60,561 nucleotides of DNA from Bacillota bacterium (GTDB lineage: Bacteria; Bacillota_I; Bacilli_A; Erysipelotrichales; Erysipelotrichaceae): NCBI GenBank assembly GCA_023388995.1, contig JAEWFD010000014.1, positions 1 through 60,561 of the forward strand. The letters are read 5' to 3'. This document shows, in pieces, positions 52,140-60,561 of this stretch. The position numbers were made by a program, and so were the translations under genes. Positions within the stretch are counted from its first letter, which is position 1; every line of letters begins with the position of its first letter. The notes beneath the pieces were generated by a model that saw only the letters and a program-made list of their open reading frames with translations, did no database searches and was not told the DNA's origin.

Positions 52140-53156
52140 CTACTCAAAGTATGTTTTCATACGTAAGATTACTTCTTCAATATGTTCCCGTGTAATGCCA
52201 TGATGTGTTACAAATCGCAATTTTCCATCTTCCATGCCGTTTATTTTGATGCCATATTTTCGCAAATAAGAAACAAAGTCTTCATCTTCATATTTGCCAT
52301 GTACCGTAAAAAAGACCATATTAATCTGAACTTGATCCAGATCCACAGTTATATTCGGGAACTTGGCAAGCTCTGTCGCTAGATAGCGTGCATGTTCATG
52401 ATCTTCCCGAAGCCGCTTTGTCATTACCGTCAGCGCTTCAATACCAGCAGCAGCGAGGATGCCTGCCTGCCGCATGCCGCCACCCATCAATTTGCGGTTA
52501 TGCCGCGCCCGGTCAATAAATTCTTTGGTACCGGCGATCATCGAACCCACCGGTGCACACAAACCCTTGGATAAGCAAAACATAACACTGTCGCAATTCG
52601 TAGCAAGTTCTTTCGCATCCACTTGCAGATAAGCAGCAGCATTAAATATACGAGCACCGTCGAGGTGCACAGACAAGCCAAGGTCTTTTGCCTGCCGATA
52701 GGTCTGTCTCATATCCGCAAGCGGAATGACAGTGCCGTTTCCCAGTGCATTCTCAATGCATACCAGTGATGTTTTGGGATAATGAATATTATTCCCCCGA
52801 ACTTTCTGAATAATATCTGTATCATACACAAAATCTTTGTCATGGTGCACTGCCGCAATATTGCACTGCGATAAAAGACCGATAGCACCTGCTTCATGAA
52901 ACACAACGTGCGCTTTCTCATGGACGATAATTTCTTCACCGCGCTTTGTATGCGTCATAATGCACAGCTGATTGCCCATCGTACCCGATGGCACAAATAG
53001 TGCAGCCTCTTTTCCGACTAATTCTGCTGCCAGTTCTTCCAGTCTTGCGACAGTTGGATCATCGCGATATACATCATCGCCAACTTCGGCAGCTGCCATT
53101 AATTCCCGCATTCTTTCTGTCGGCATGGTTACCGTATCACTTCTTAAATCAATCAT
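52140..53156 (-). CDS. ltaE: low-specificity L-threonine aldolase
   Basis: The 338-residue PLP enzyme has the N-terminal DLRSDTVTMPTERMR, PSGTMGNQ, LHLDGAR-type motif (SVHLDGARIFNAA) and PLP-binding Lys197 in FCLSKGLCAPVGS. It cleaves threonine and allo-threonine to glycine and acetaldehyde. It is 70 bp upstream of the PTS promoter and is not obviously cotranscribed. GAGGTAGAT lies 8 nt before the ATG. Confidence 0.93.
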   Translation of the reverse strand: MIDLRSDTVTMPTERMRELMAAAEVGDDVYRDDPTVARLEELAAELVGKEAALFVPSGTMGNQLCIMTHTKRGEEIIVHEKAHVVFHEAGAIGLLSQCNIAAVHHDKDFVYDTDIIQKVRGNNIHYPKTSLVCIENALGNGTVIPLADMRQTYRQAKDLGLSVHLDGARIFNAAAYLQVDAKELATNCDSVMFCLSKGLCAPVGSMIAGTKEFIDRARHNRKLMGGGMRQAGILAAAGIEALTVMTKRLREDHEHARYLATELAKFPNITVDLDQVQINMVFFTVHGKYEDEDFVSYLRKYGIKINGMEDGKLRFVTHHGITREHIEEVILRMKTYFE

Positions 53157-53241
53157 CAGAGTATCTACCTCGCTTTTCTTTATTATAGAAGAGATTCACT
53201 GCAATCTCAATCAAAAGGAATCATTTATGACAGCCTCTCAA

Positions 53242-53805
53242 TCAGATATCCAGCAATAGCGCCTTCATCACGTCCATAAGATATCCTTTCCATTCTTCTG
53301 TGAGCACCAGTTTTCGATTTAAGATACGACCTGGCATTTCGTGTATCACGCCATAGATATAATAGCCATCTTTCTTCATTTCAAATTGGACTCTGACGGA
53401 TTGCTGATAGCTTTCTTCAAGTTCATATTTCAGAGTGACCTCATAACCATTGATTACTGCTATCTCTGTGATATCAAAGGAATGTTTTGCAAGCTGTTTT
53501 TCAGGATTTGCGATTTTAGAAACATAGATTGTCTGCCTGATCAGAGATGCATCCATCAGATCAATTCTGATATATAGTGGCTGAAGCCGCAAAAATACAT
53601 CATTTCGGGAGTATAGCACTTTCTGTGCCGATTCTCCTTGTTCATAGTGCAGATCATATCCAAATGCGTAGTACAGGTTTTGATAGCTATTGAACGATCT
53701 GGCTTCTATCCGCGATATTTGGCGATGATACCAAAGAACAGCAAAGCATTGCAGTAATATCATGATGCGATAGTTTCTCGGAATTATTTCTCGCTTTTGA
53801 TGCAT
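53242..53805 (-). CDS. hypothetical protein, possibly membrane-anchored
   Basis: The 187-residue protein has one hydrophobic stretch near the start (YRIMILLQCFAVLWYH), then beta-rich sequence. ATG 53805 follows GGAGG by 10 nt; upstream ATG readings lack an RBS. The family is not recognised. Confidence 0.55.
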   Translation of the reverse strand: MHQKREIIPRNYRIMILLQCFAVLWYHRQISRIEARSFNSYQNLYYAFGYDLHYEQGESAQKVLYSRNDVFLRLQPLYIRIDLMDASLIRQTIYVSKIANPEKQLAKHSFDITEIAVINGYEVTLKYELEESYQQSVRVQFEMKKDGYYIYGVIHEMPGRILNRKLVLTEEWKGYLMDVMKALLLDI

Positions 53806-53883
53806 TGCATTACTTCCTCCCTGTCTCGTTATTTTCTCATTCAAGTTTACCATTTACCGCCGCTATCAGCAAATCTGCTTACT

Positions 53884-53913
53884 AAAAAAGCCGTATGTTT
53901 ATCACATCGGCTT
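53884..53913 (-). terminator. terminator of the Thr-rich surface-protein gene
   Basis: Minus strand AAGCCG-a-TGT...ACA-t-CGGCTT followed by TTTTAG. Confidence 0.75.
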
Positions 53914-53920
53914 CTTTCAA

Positions 53921-56074
53921 TTAACTCAGGCGAATCTTTCGCGTTGTGGTTGAGAATTCTTTATTTCCATCTTTAATCGTAATCTTCGCTGAAATACTGA
54001 CTGCTTTTTCATAATTCTCGGCCATGAAATCCTCAAAGGCTTCGCTGTCGCCTTTCGAAAGCATTACCCGAATGATCTCATTGGCACTGATTTCTTTCCG
54101 GTTCAACCGCAAATCACTGGCATCAAACGTAATAATTTTTCCTTCGCTCACATCACTGGTATGGTAATAGAATGTGACTGAAATATCATCTTCCGGATAG
54201 CGGGTATTAAGATCATTTGGCAAATAGAATACCAGATATGCATCCCAGTCTACACGAGCATAGCTGCTGCCATCATAATACGTGACATAGAAATCACTTA
54301 CAACCGGTTCGTTGAATACCGCTTCCATGCTGCCGTCATAATTTAATACATCAAATTTGTATTCCATTACTTGGTTTTTGCCTTCACTGCCTTGCAAGGT
54401 AAATGTCATGCGATAGCTGCCTTGCTGCTTGAAACTCGCTTCTAAGCTCATTCCTGAACGGGCATAGTCATAAATCATGGCAATTCCATCCTCATCCGTC
54501 CTTTTATTATAGGCCAGTTTTAAATCAGATACCGGCTGATACGTACGATTGACATAACGTTCCACCTTAATTTGCACTTTATTAATCGGTCTGGTATTTA
54601 CAAATAAATCATGGAAACGGAAAAAGATATTCGTTGCTTTGGTCGTATCTGCATATACAACAGTCGGCATATTGATATAACCAGGATCTGCCTTGTATTT
54701 GATTGTTGCCGGAACCGACGGCTGCAAATTGGTTGCTGGAGAAGCATATGCAACAACTGCCAGTTCATTTTCTTTGCTGGTATCAATATATTTTTCTACA
54801 TACGTATAATTGCGTTTGACACCGGTTTCTACCAAAGCACCATTCACATACACATTATAATCATAAGCACCGGTTACATATTCCCAGGAAAACTGCAAGC
54901 CACCTTCATTGTCGTATTGGAACGCCAAGTTGCGAGGGGCTACCATCTTCTTTTCATCCTGGGTGACAGTCACAGTGCGCGTGAGGGTAGCCGTTAGGCC
55001 ACCCTTGTCAGTATATCGATAGATGATTGTATAAAAGCCGGCATGGGCTGCATCCACATCATTGGATACAATATGCTCTGCCGTAATCTTGCCGCGTCCA
55101 TCCTCGGCATCCGTAACACTAACCCCTTGCAAAGGATTCAGCTTTGCCCCAACCATGATTTTGATATCTTCCGCGGTAATTACCGGCGGTGTATTGACAG
55201 GCTTCCCAGTTGTTGTTGTACTAGATGCAGATGACTTTGTAGTTTGCGTTGTTTTTTTTGTTGTTGTCGTTACCGGTTTTGTTGTCCCCGCATTCGCAGA
55301 ATTTCCGCGGCCGCTGGTCGTGGTCGTTACGGGTGTCGTCGTTGTAGCTTTCGTTGCTTTCGTCGTAACCTCCGTACTATCTTTCACTACCACTTTGTCA
55401 CCGCTGGCAATTTTCTGCGGTTTCTTCAAATAACTGACATTGGCATTGGCATTCAACAAGCCAATATCACCTTGGTTCACCAGCGTACTTGGCTGATTTA
55501 CAATCACGTTTTCAACCATGCTTGTCTCATTCATCAAAACATTCGCCGGTGTATCCAGCACCAGCAAATCCAGTCCGGTATGTTCCAGCATAACTTGTGC
55601 ATTCTGCTTTTCAAATACAGTCAACGCACGAACGCCATCATAGCCAGGACTAATATTTTCTAAAATACGGATATCCTGATTCACTTCTGCATCCTTAATG
55701 GACGTATTGCCATCCAAAATCACTTCCATCGGATATTCGCTTGCAATTTTCAGCTTGCGGGCACTGACATCATCCAAGTAAATGGTATAGCCTTCTTTCG
55801 GAGACTTCACAATAATATCCCCTTGCACTTCCAAATTCTCGAGATATAGATCGTGTCCGCCATCCGTTTGGATCGTCAGCGAACCTGTAATCTTCTTATT
55901 CGCCAAAGTCACATTGCTGGCCTTAATCACGACATCTTTTAATTCTTCTGTTTCCTCATAAATACCATCAGTGCTATATGTCATCGGTCTTTCTATTTGC
56001 GAGTACCAAAAATAAGCACCCGCCCCGGCTGCGATAATTGCAACTGCTCCCAGAATTTTTAAGACTAATTTCAT
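53921..56074 (-). CDS. surface protein with beta-solenoid, Thr-rich linker and Ig-like domains
   Basis: The 717-residue protein has one N-terminal membrane helix (LKILGAVAIIAAGAGAYFWY), then about 200 residues of short Leu/Ile/Val repeats (TLANKKITGSLTIQTDGG, LYLENLEVQGDIIVKSP) suggesting a beta-solenoid. A Thr/Lys/Ser-rich linker lies near residues 240-300, followed by an Ig-like DUF5011-type domain (KIMVGAKLNPLQGVSVTDAE) and an FN3-like part. ATG 56074 has GTGAGGATTTTT upstream. There is no LPXTG; it may be held by the membrane helix. The role is unknown; wall spanning and extracellular exposure are inferred. Confidence 0.8.
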   Translation of the reverse strand: MKLVLKILGAVAIIAAGAGAYFWYSQIERPMTYSTDGIYEETEELKDVVIKASNVTLANKKITGSLTIQTDGGHDLYLENLEVQGDIIVKSPKEGYTIYLDDVSARKLKIASEYPMEVILDGNTSIKDAEVNQDIRILENISPGYDGVRALTVFEKQNAQVMLEHTGLDLLVLDTPANVLMNETSMVENVIVNQPSTLVNQGDIGLLNANANVSYLKKPQKIASGDKVVVKDSTEVTTKATKATTTTPVTTTTSGRGNSANAGTTKPVTTTTKKTTQTTKSSASSTTTTGKPVNTPPVITAEDIKIMVGAKLNPLQGVSVTDAEDGRGKITAEHIVSNDVDAAHAGFYTIIYRYTDKGGLTATLTRTVTVTQDEKKMVAPRNLAFQYDNEGGLQFSWEYVTGAYDYNVYVNGALVETGVKRNYTYVEKYIDTSKENELAVVAYASPATNLQPSVPATIKYKADPGYINMPTVVYADTTKATNIFFRFHDLFVNTRPINKVQIKVERYVNRTYQPVSDLKLAYNKRTDEDGIAMIYDYARSGMSLEASFKQQGSYRMTFTLQGSEGKNQVMEYKFDVLNYDGSMEAVFNEPVVSDFYVTYYDGSSYARVDWDAYLVFYLPNDLNTRYPEDDISVTFYYHTSDVSEGKIITFDASDLRLNRKEISANEIIRVMLSKGDSEAFEDFMAENYEKAVSISAKITIKDGNKEFSTTTRKIRLS

Positions 56075-56281
56075 AAAAATCCTCACTTTCATTCCTTACT
56101 ATGTTACTAGCATCATTTTACCAATTTTTTTCGTCTGTGAAAAGGCATAAGTAAGAGTTCTTCTATTTAATCCGCAAGAAATACCAATTTCGTTACCTGA
56201 ATTGGTATTGCAATCCCTAAAATACACAATTTTCACTGATATTTCTGATAACTTGAATGCATCTTTTCATTCTAGAATATG

Positions 56282-56310
56282 AAAAACTGCTCGCACTTAT
56301 GGCAAGCAGT
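56282..56310 (-). terminator. terminator of the aminopeptidase gene
   Basis: Minus strand ACTGCTTGC-cataagt-GCGAGCAGT (one mismatch) followed by TTTTTC. Confidence 0.8.
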
Positions 56311-56316
56311 CACTCC

Positions 56317-58092
56317 TTAAAGACTAATGATTCTTGTTTGTTCTTTCAGCCATGCAGCCTCTGCCGGATCTAAATACGGCACTAAGCTGGTATATACGTA
56401 CTCGTGATAGGCATTGAGAAATGCGATTTCCTGCTTTGTTAAGCAGGCAGAATCAATCCCGTCCAAGTCAATTGGCGCTACTGTCAATGTCTCCATTGAC
56501 AAGAATTGGCCATATTCGTTCTGTACATCTTTTTGGATCACCATCACGTTTTCAATCCGGATTCCATGGCTGCCGGCAACATATACCCCAGGTTCATTCG
56601 ATACCACCATACCCGCTTCCAGAACGCTGCCCTCAGGTTTTCCGGCAATTGGTTTCCAGCGTATATTCTGCGGCCCTTCATGAACCCCCAGCAAGTAGCC
56701 GATGCCATGGCCGGTACCGCATTGGTAATCAATTGCAAGCTGCCATAGCGGACCGCGTGCCAGAATATCCAGATTGACACCTTTGCAGCCATATAAGAAG
56801 CGTGCCATTGATAATTGAATCATTCCTTTTAATACTGTCGTATATTGCACTTTCAGTTCGTCTGACAATGGTCCTAGCACTAAGGTTCGTGTTACATCCG
56901 TGGTTCCCTGTAAGTACTGGCCGCCCGAATCTACCAGAAACATTCCTTCCGGCAAGATTTCCGCATCACTTTCGGCAGTTGCGCTGTAATGCATCATGGC
57001 CGCATGTGCTTGATAAGCCGCAATCGTCGTGAAACTCGGCGACAGAAAATCCGTTTGCTGCTGTCTGAGTTCCAGCAGTTTTTGAGCCGCCGAAACTTCC
57101 GTAAGCGGCTGTTTCCCAACAGTTGTTTTCACCCAGTATAAAAATTTAGTCAATGCGATGCCATCTTTTAAATAAGCTTGCCGCAGCTGAGCAATCTCCG
57201 TTTCATGCTTGATTGCTTTCATCATAATGCTTGGATTTTCTCGCAATCTGAATTGGCCATGCTGTTTGATTAAAGTGCCAAGCGCATAATTCACTCTAGC
57301 CGGATCAAAGAGCACAACATCGGTTGTCTTTATTTTTTTCAAATCTTCATAGATAGCAAAATACTCCTGCAGATGGATACCATCCGCTGCAAGTTTTATT
57401 CGCAATTCGGAATTTATTTTTTGCTGGTCAACATATAATACTGCTTGCTTCTGCGTAATCCATAAATACGATAAAAAGACCGGTGTATATTGAATATCGC
57501 TGCCTCGCAAATTCAATGTCCATGCGATATCATCCAAACTGGTGAGCAGATGGCATTGGGTATCAAGTGCATTCATCTTGCAGCGAATTTTTGCTAGCTT
57601 TTCAGCCCGTGTCAGCCCGGTATAGGGAAGATCAAGTTCAAATATGGCACCAGCAGGCAAAGCAGGTCGATCAGTCCAAATGGCATCCACCAAATCACAT
57701 TGCTTGATATTCCATCCTTGCTTGGCAAATAGCTCTCCCATAGCGGTCGGCAGCACTCTGCCATCAAAGCCCAGCACATCCTGTGGACCTAGTTTTTCCT
57801 CTAAATATGCTTCTACTGTCGGTACTTGATCCATTCCTTGCTTCATAAGCCGAATTCCTGTACCCCGCAGCTGTTCTTCTGCCTGTACGAAATAGCGTCC
57901 ATCCGTCCACAGACAGGTTTCTTCTCGAGAAACAACAAGTATCCCCGCCGATCCGGTAAAGCCCGAGATATACTGCCGTGCTTTGAAATATTCGTGCACA
58001 TATTCACTTTCATGGAAATCCGCAGTCGGAATATAGTAATGCGTAATTCCTTCTTGTTCCATATGCTCAAGTAACTGTTTCAATGCTGCCAT
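56317..58092 (-). CDS. pepP: Xaa-Pro aminopeptidase (M24B)
   Basis: The 591-residue protein has two creatinase-type N-terminal domains and a C-terminal pita-bread catalytic domain. The five metal ligands are visible in VDSGGQYLQGTTDVTRT (two Asp), GTGHGIGYLLGVHEGPQ (His), VVSNEPGVYV (Glu) and IRIENVMVI (Glu). The long form with two N-domains is typical of family members around 590 residues. It releases an N-terminal residue before proline from peptides in the cytosol. The start codon lies 2 nt past the ADH stop. Confidence 0.9.
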   Translation of the reverse strand: MAALKQLLEHMEQEGITHYYIPTADFHESEYVHEYFKARQYISGFTGSAGILVVSREETCLWTDGRYFVQAEEQLRGTGIRLMKQGMDQVPTVEAYLEEKLGPQDVLGFDGRVLPTAMGELFAKQGWNIKQCDLVDAIWTDRPALPAGAIFELDLPYTGLTRAEKLAKIRCKMNALDTQCHLLTSLDDIAWTLNLRGSDIQYTPVFLSYLWITQKQAVLYVDQQKINSELRIKLAADGIHLQEYFAIYEDLKKIKTTDVVLFDPARVNYALGTLIKQHGQFRLRENPSIMMKAIKHETEIAQLRQAYLKDGIALTKFLYWVKTTVGKQPLTEVSAAQKLLELRQQQTDFLSPSFTTIAAYQAHAAMMHYSATAESDAEILPEGMFLVDSGGQYLQGTTDVTRTLVLGPLSDELKVQYTTVLKGMIQLSMARFLYGCKGVNLDILARGPLWQLAIDYQCGTGHGIGYLLGVHEGPQNIRWKPIAGKPEGSVLEAGMVVSNEPGVYVAGSHGIRIENVMVIQKDVQNEYGQFLSMETLTVAPIDLDGIDSACLTKQEIAFLNAYHEYVYTSLVPYLDPAEAAWLKEQTRIISL

Positions 58093-58094
58093 AA

Positions 58095-59264
58095 TCAGAA
58101 ACTTGCCTCCAAAATTTTCTTTACATCTTCTTTTGTCAATGGTACATATGCCACGCTCAAGCCACCGGCAACAGCTTTTTCTGCCATCACATCAAATTTG
58201 CTTTGATCTGTTATTCCCACTGCTCTTAGCGTAGATGGAATCTCCAATGTTTGATAGAAAAATTCCTCTGTTTTTTGAATTGCTTCTTCTGCCAGGGCAA
58301 AGCGCTCTTTGCGGGCATCCAAATCCCAAACCCGAACACCATATTCCGCAAACTTATCTACGGTATCTTCATTTAGGATATAGCGCATCCATCTTGGTGT
58401 CGTAATCGCCAGTCCCACGCCATGCGTAATATCATAAAAAGCACTTAACTCATGTTCAATCGGATGATTTGACCAGGCACCTTCCTTGCCGCTTCCCAAA
58501 AGTCCGTTCAATGCCCATGTGGAAGCCCACATCAAATTGGCACGTGCTTCATAGTTCTGGGGTTCATCAATAGCTTGGCGTCCATAAGTGATGCATGTCC
58601 GTAATACAGCCTCGCTCATATGATCTTGCAAAGCTGCATGCCTGGTGACCTTGAAATAGTTTTCAAATGTGTGCGACATGATATCGGCAATACCCGATGC
58701 AGTTTGATATTTGGAAACACTATACGTATATTGCGGATCCAGAAATGAAGCACGAGGCATCATACTGGCATGGTGTGTTCCCTTTTTGATATTCAAAGAC
58801 ATATTGGATATTACTGCACCCTTGTTCATTTCCGAACCAGTTGCTGCCAAAGTCAATACGGTTACCAGCGGCAATGCATTGGTAATCTTGCGTGCATCCA
58901 TGACCAAATCCCAGGTGTCCCCTTCATAAAAAGTTCCAGCAGCCACAACTTTGGAGCAATCAATCGTGCTTCCCCCGCCAACGGCCAAAATCACATCAAT
59001 CTGACGCGCTTTGCATAGTTCTACTCCCCGGCGCACGGTTTCAATACGTGGATTGGGCTCAATACCGCTCAACTCAGCAATCACAAAACCATTCTTCTTT
59101 AGCTGGGATACCACCGTATCATATAATCCGATATTTTTAATGCTGCCTGACCCATACGCCAGCAAAACCTTCTTCCCGTAGCGGGATAATACATTACTTA
59201 GCTGCTCAATTTGACCTTTTCCGAAATAAATTTCTGTTGGTGCATGAAATATAAAGTTCTCCAT
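58095..59264 (-). CDS. iron-containing alcohol dehydrogenase (BDH type)
   Basis: The 389-residue protein has the NAD(P)-binding YGSGSIKNIG and VGGGSTIDCSKV loops and Fe ligands Asp and His in SGIADIMSHTFENY, then His residues in NHPIEHELSAFYDITHGVGLA. It resembles YqhD/BdhA NADPH-dependent butanol/aldehyde reductases. It is transcribed with the aminopeptidase gene. GGAGGAATAATCA precedes ATG. Confidence 0.9.
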   Translation of the reverse strand: MENFIFHAPTEIYFGKGQIEQLSNVLSRYGKKVLLAYGSGSIKNIGLYDTVVSQLKKNGFVIAELSGIEPNPRIETVRRGVELCKARQIDVILAVGGGSTIDCSKVVAAGTFYEGDTWDLVMDARKITNALPLVTVLTLAATGSEMNKGAVISNMSLNIKKGTHHASMMPRASFLDPQYTYSVSKYQTASGIADIMSHTFENYFKVTRHAALQDHMSEAVLRTCITYGRQAIDEPQNYEARANLMWASTWALNGLLGSGKEGAWSNHPIEHELSAFYDITHGVGLAITTPRWMRYILNEDTVDKFAEYGVRVWDLDARKERFALAEEAIQKTEEFFYQTLEIPSTLRAVGITDQSKFDVMAEKAVAGGLSVAYVPLTKEDVKKILEASF

Positions 59265-59303
59265 TGATTATTCCTCCATCTATATGTTATTGGATTACAA
59301 TTT

Positions 59304-59885
59304 TTATATCTTACTTCCAGTTGCTTTCTCTTTTGCATACTCCAAGCAAAGCTTGAAACTGCCAATTGTGACAGCACACATCCCTTTGTCAATACACTTA
59401 TCAATTTGCCTTACGCTTTTGATCAGGCCGCCGCCTATCAGCGGAATCTGGGTATTTGCTTTAATGTATGGAATAATGTCGTAGGCGATGCCCGGCAGCA
59501 CCTCAATATAATCAGGCTGCAGAGAATTCACCAGATGAAGCCCCTTCGCCAGTGATTTGGTATCAATTAAAAAGAGGCGCATAATCGCAATCTTCTTATT
59601 CTTTTTCGCATATTCCACCGCTTTTGCTTTCGTCGAAATGACTCCGTCAGCTTGAATCACCTGACACAAAAACTCAGTTCCATGTTCATCGCTGGCCAGA
59701 CCTTTCACCAAATCTAAATGAACAATCCCTTTCTTATGATGAGCATGCAGTTCTTTCATAACACCGCTTAACAGGTTGATATGAAAATCTAAGATAATAC
59801 AATACTCATACTCGCTTTGCAGGAATTGCTCAAAGTCTTTCATCGTAAAGATCGAAGGGATTACTTTTTGGGTGATATAACTCAT
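59304..59885 (-). CDS. glpP: glycerol-3-phosphate responsive antiterminator
   Basis: The 193-residue TIM-barrel-like protein has the GlpP motifs GIVHLDLVKGLASDEHGTEF, DGVISTKAKAVEYAKK and IEVLPGIAYDIIPYI, then LIGGGLIKSVRQI. GlpP binds glycerol-3-P and an mRNA leader to prevent termination, usually upstream of glpD or glpFK. No glp target lies next to it; glpF-like 37957-38649 is 20 kb away. Confidence 0.88.
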   Translation of the reverse strand: MSYITQKVIPSIFTMKDFEQFLQSEYEYCIILDFHINLLSGVMKELHAHHKKGIVHLDLVKGLASDEHGTEFLCQVIQADGVISTKAKAVEYAKKNKKIAIMRLFLIDTKSLAKGLHLVNSLQPDYIEVLPGIAYDIIPYIKANTQIPLIGGGLIKSVRQIDKCIDKGMCAVTIGSFKLCLEYAKEKATGSKI

Positions 59886-59915
59886 ACGTGTGTTTCTCCT
59901 TTTACTATACTGTCA

Positions 59916-60296
59916 TCAGGCGGCATTCAGCCAGCGTTTGATTAATTCTATAAGCTGCATTTCATGCCTTTTTATGTCTTCTATATTGCTTAGTGCGATC
60001 ACTGCCCGGTCATTCGTTTTCCATTCCAGCAGACCAAATTCATCTTGAATTAAATGCTCTGCCGGCAAATCTTTTTCTTTCGCACCACGGTGAAAAACCA
60101 ATTGCACTTTACTGGAAGTAATTCGCATGGTAAGCCGATCTTCACTTTGATATTTATAATTGGGAGCATTCCATTTCACCGTTTCTTCCAGTTCTGCTGC
60201 GCAGCTTAGAATTAGATCCCGCAAATAGTCGATTTCCGATCTCTTCGCTGCTGTAATGGCATCTAGAAATACTGTTACTTCATTATCTCGTTTCAA
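59916..60296 (-). CDS. DUF1801 family protein
   Basis: The 126-residue protein has the DUF1801 core (EETVKWNAPNYKY, RLTMRIT, KVQLVFHRGAK). The family resembles YdhG/YjhX-like small proteins of unknown function. No ATG fits; TTG at 60296 has AAGGTGAG before it and gives the normal family N-terminus. TTG at 60323 is an alternative. An extended -10 TGGTAAAAT lies upstream near 60347. Confidence 0.7.
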   Translation of the reverse strand: MKRDNEVTVFLDAITAAKRSEIDYLRDLILSCAAELEETVKWNAPNYKYQSEDRLTMRITSSKVQLVFHRGAKEKDLPAEHLIQDEFGLLEWKTNDRAVIALSNIEDIKRHEMQLIELIKRWLNAA

Positions 60297-60436
60297 GGCC
60301 TCACCTTCCTTGCATTCGCACAAAGCACTTTCGCTTATTTTATTTTACCATAAATCGAAAGATCAAAACAGCTTGGTTTACTTCCCAAATCTTTTTCTTT
60401 TGCAGATCCCGCCATATATCTATGAGCGATGAGAAA

Positions 60437-60561
60437 ATCGAGTAGAGGCTAGTAATCAATAAAGTTACTTCGCCCCTCTCCTGCCACCGTACGTACCGTT
60501 CGGTATACGGCGGCTCATAAGTTTACAGTTTTGTAGTAATCTGAAAAATAGATATATCCAT
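60437..60561 (-). mobile_element. group II intron, 3' end (domains V and VI), rest outside window
   Basis: On the minus strand, 60516 to about 60482 is a domain V hairpin beginning GAGCCG with the AGC triad, GCCGCCGTA pairing with TACGGTGGC and an internal bulge. Domain VI follows (60478-60443; AGAGG...CCTCT and AGTAA...TTACT pairs). The intron seems to end near 60437 in CTACTCGAT. A short frame ending TAA at about 60528 could be the tail of the intron reverse transcriptase. It continues beyond 60561. Confidence 0.75.

Overview
The window comes from a low-G+C Firmicute. The density of PTS operons with PRD/BglG and RpiR regulators, the Crp/Fnr-ferredoxin pair, the ECF vitamin transporter, the AgrC-type histidine kinase and the lack of respiratory genes suggest a fermentative gut anaerobe, probably of the Erysipelotrichia. 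That placement is inferred from gene content only. No rRNA, tRNA or CRISPR array was seen.

Layout. 1-4477 (minus) is most of a large SLH-domain surface protein, visibly richer in G+C than the rest, with its C-terminus beyond the left edge. 4498-7167 (minus) is a partly decayed LemA / DUF2207 / DUF4428-SHOCT / zinc-ribbon cluster. 7350-9365 (plus) is an orphan LytTR regulator and AgrC-like kinase. 9739-11668 (minus) is a HAD phosphatase and MFS transporter pair. 11759-16450 (minus) is a glucose-class PTS operon (EIIBC, fumarase/ASL-superfamily lyase, NagA, EIIA), with a divergent PRD regulator at 16583-18124. 18145-24583 (minus) is a tightly coupled six-gene operon: NanE, EIIC, HAD, DUF4127, phosphohexomutase and RpiR. 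24835-26563 (plus) is an ABC-F protein behind a leader that looks like a ribosome-mediated attenuator.

26700-32924 holds YitT, an AI-2E family exporter, a Crp/Fnr regulator divergent from a ferredoxin with a well-placed operator, GNAT, NUDIX, and an ECF S-component with pyridoxal kinase. 33158-37929 (plus) is a TetR-controlled ABC exporter with a very long coiled-coil permease. 37957-38649 is an aquaglyceroporin. 38886-39774 is the most unusual locus: a solitary MazF/PemK-like protein with a coiled-coil tail in AT-rich DNA, followed at once by a consensus-like promoter and two 106-nt tandem units. Each unit carries the same stem-loop, and its paired positions differ by compensating changes, so it looks like a structured RNA and possibly an RNA antitoxin.

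40051-45326 contains a GH2 glycosidase, a small P-loop kinase, an S41 peptidase-like lipoprotein and another lipoprotein. 45532-51973 (minus) is a mannitol-class PTS operon (EIICB, MtlR-like, EIIBA, 1-phosphofructokinase-like kinase, Zn-dependent polyol-phosphate dehydrogenase) with its promoter and a cre site. The rest (minus) is threonine aldolase, an unknown protein, a Thr-rich surface protein, aminopeptidase P, Fe-alcohol dehydrogenase, GlpP and a DUF1801 protein. The 3' end of a group II intron lies at the right edge.
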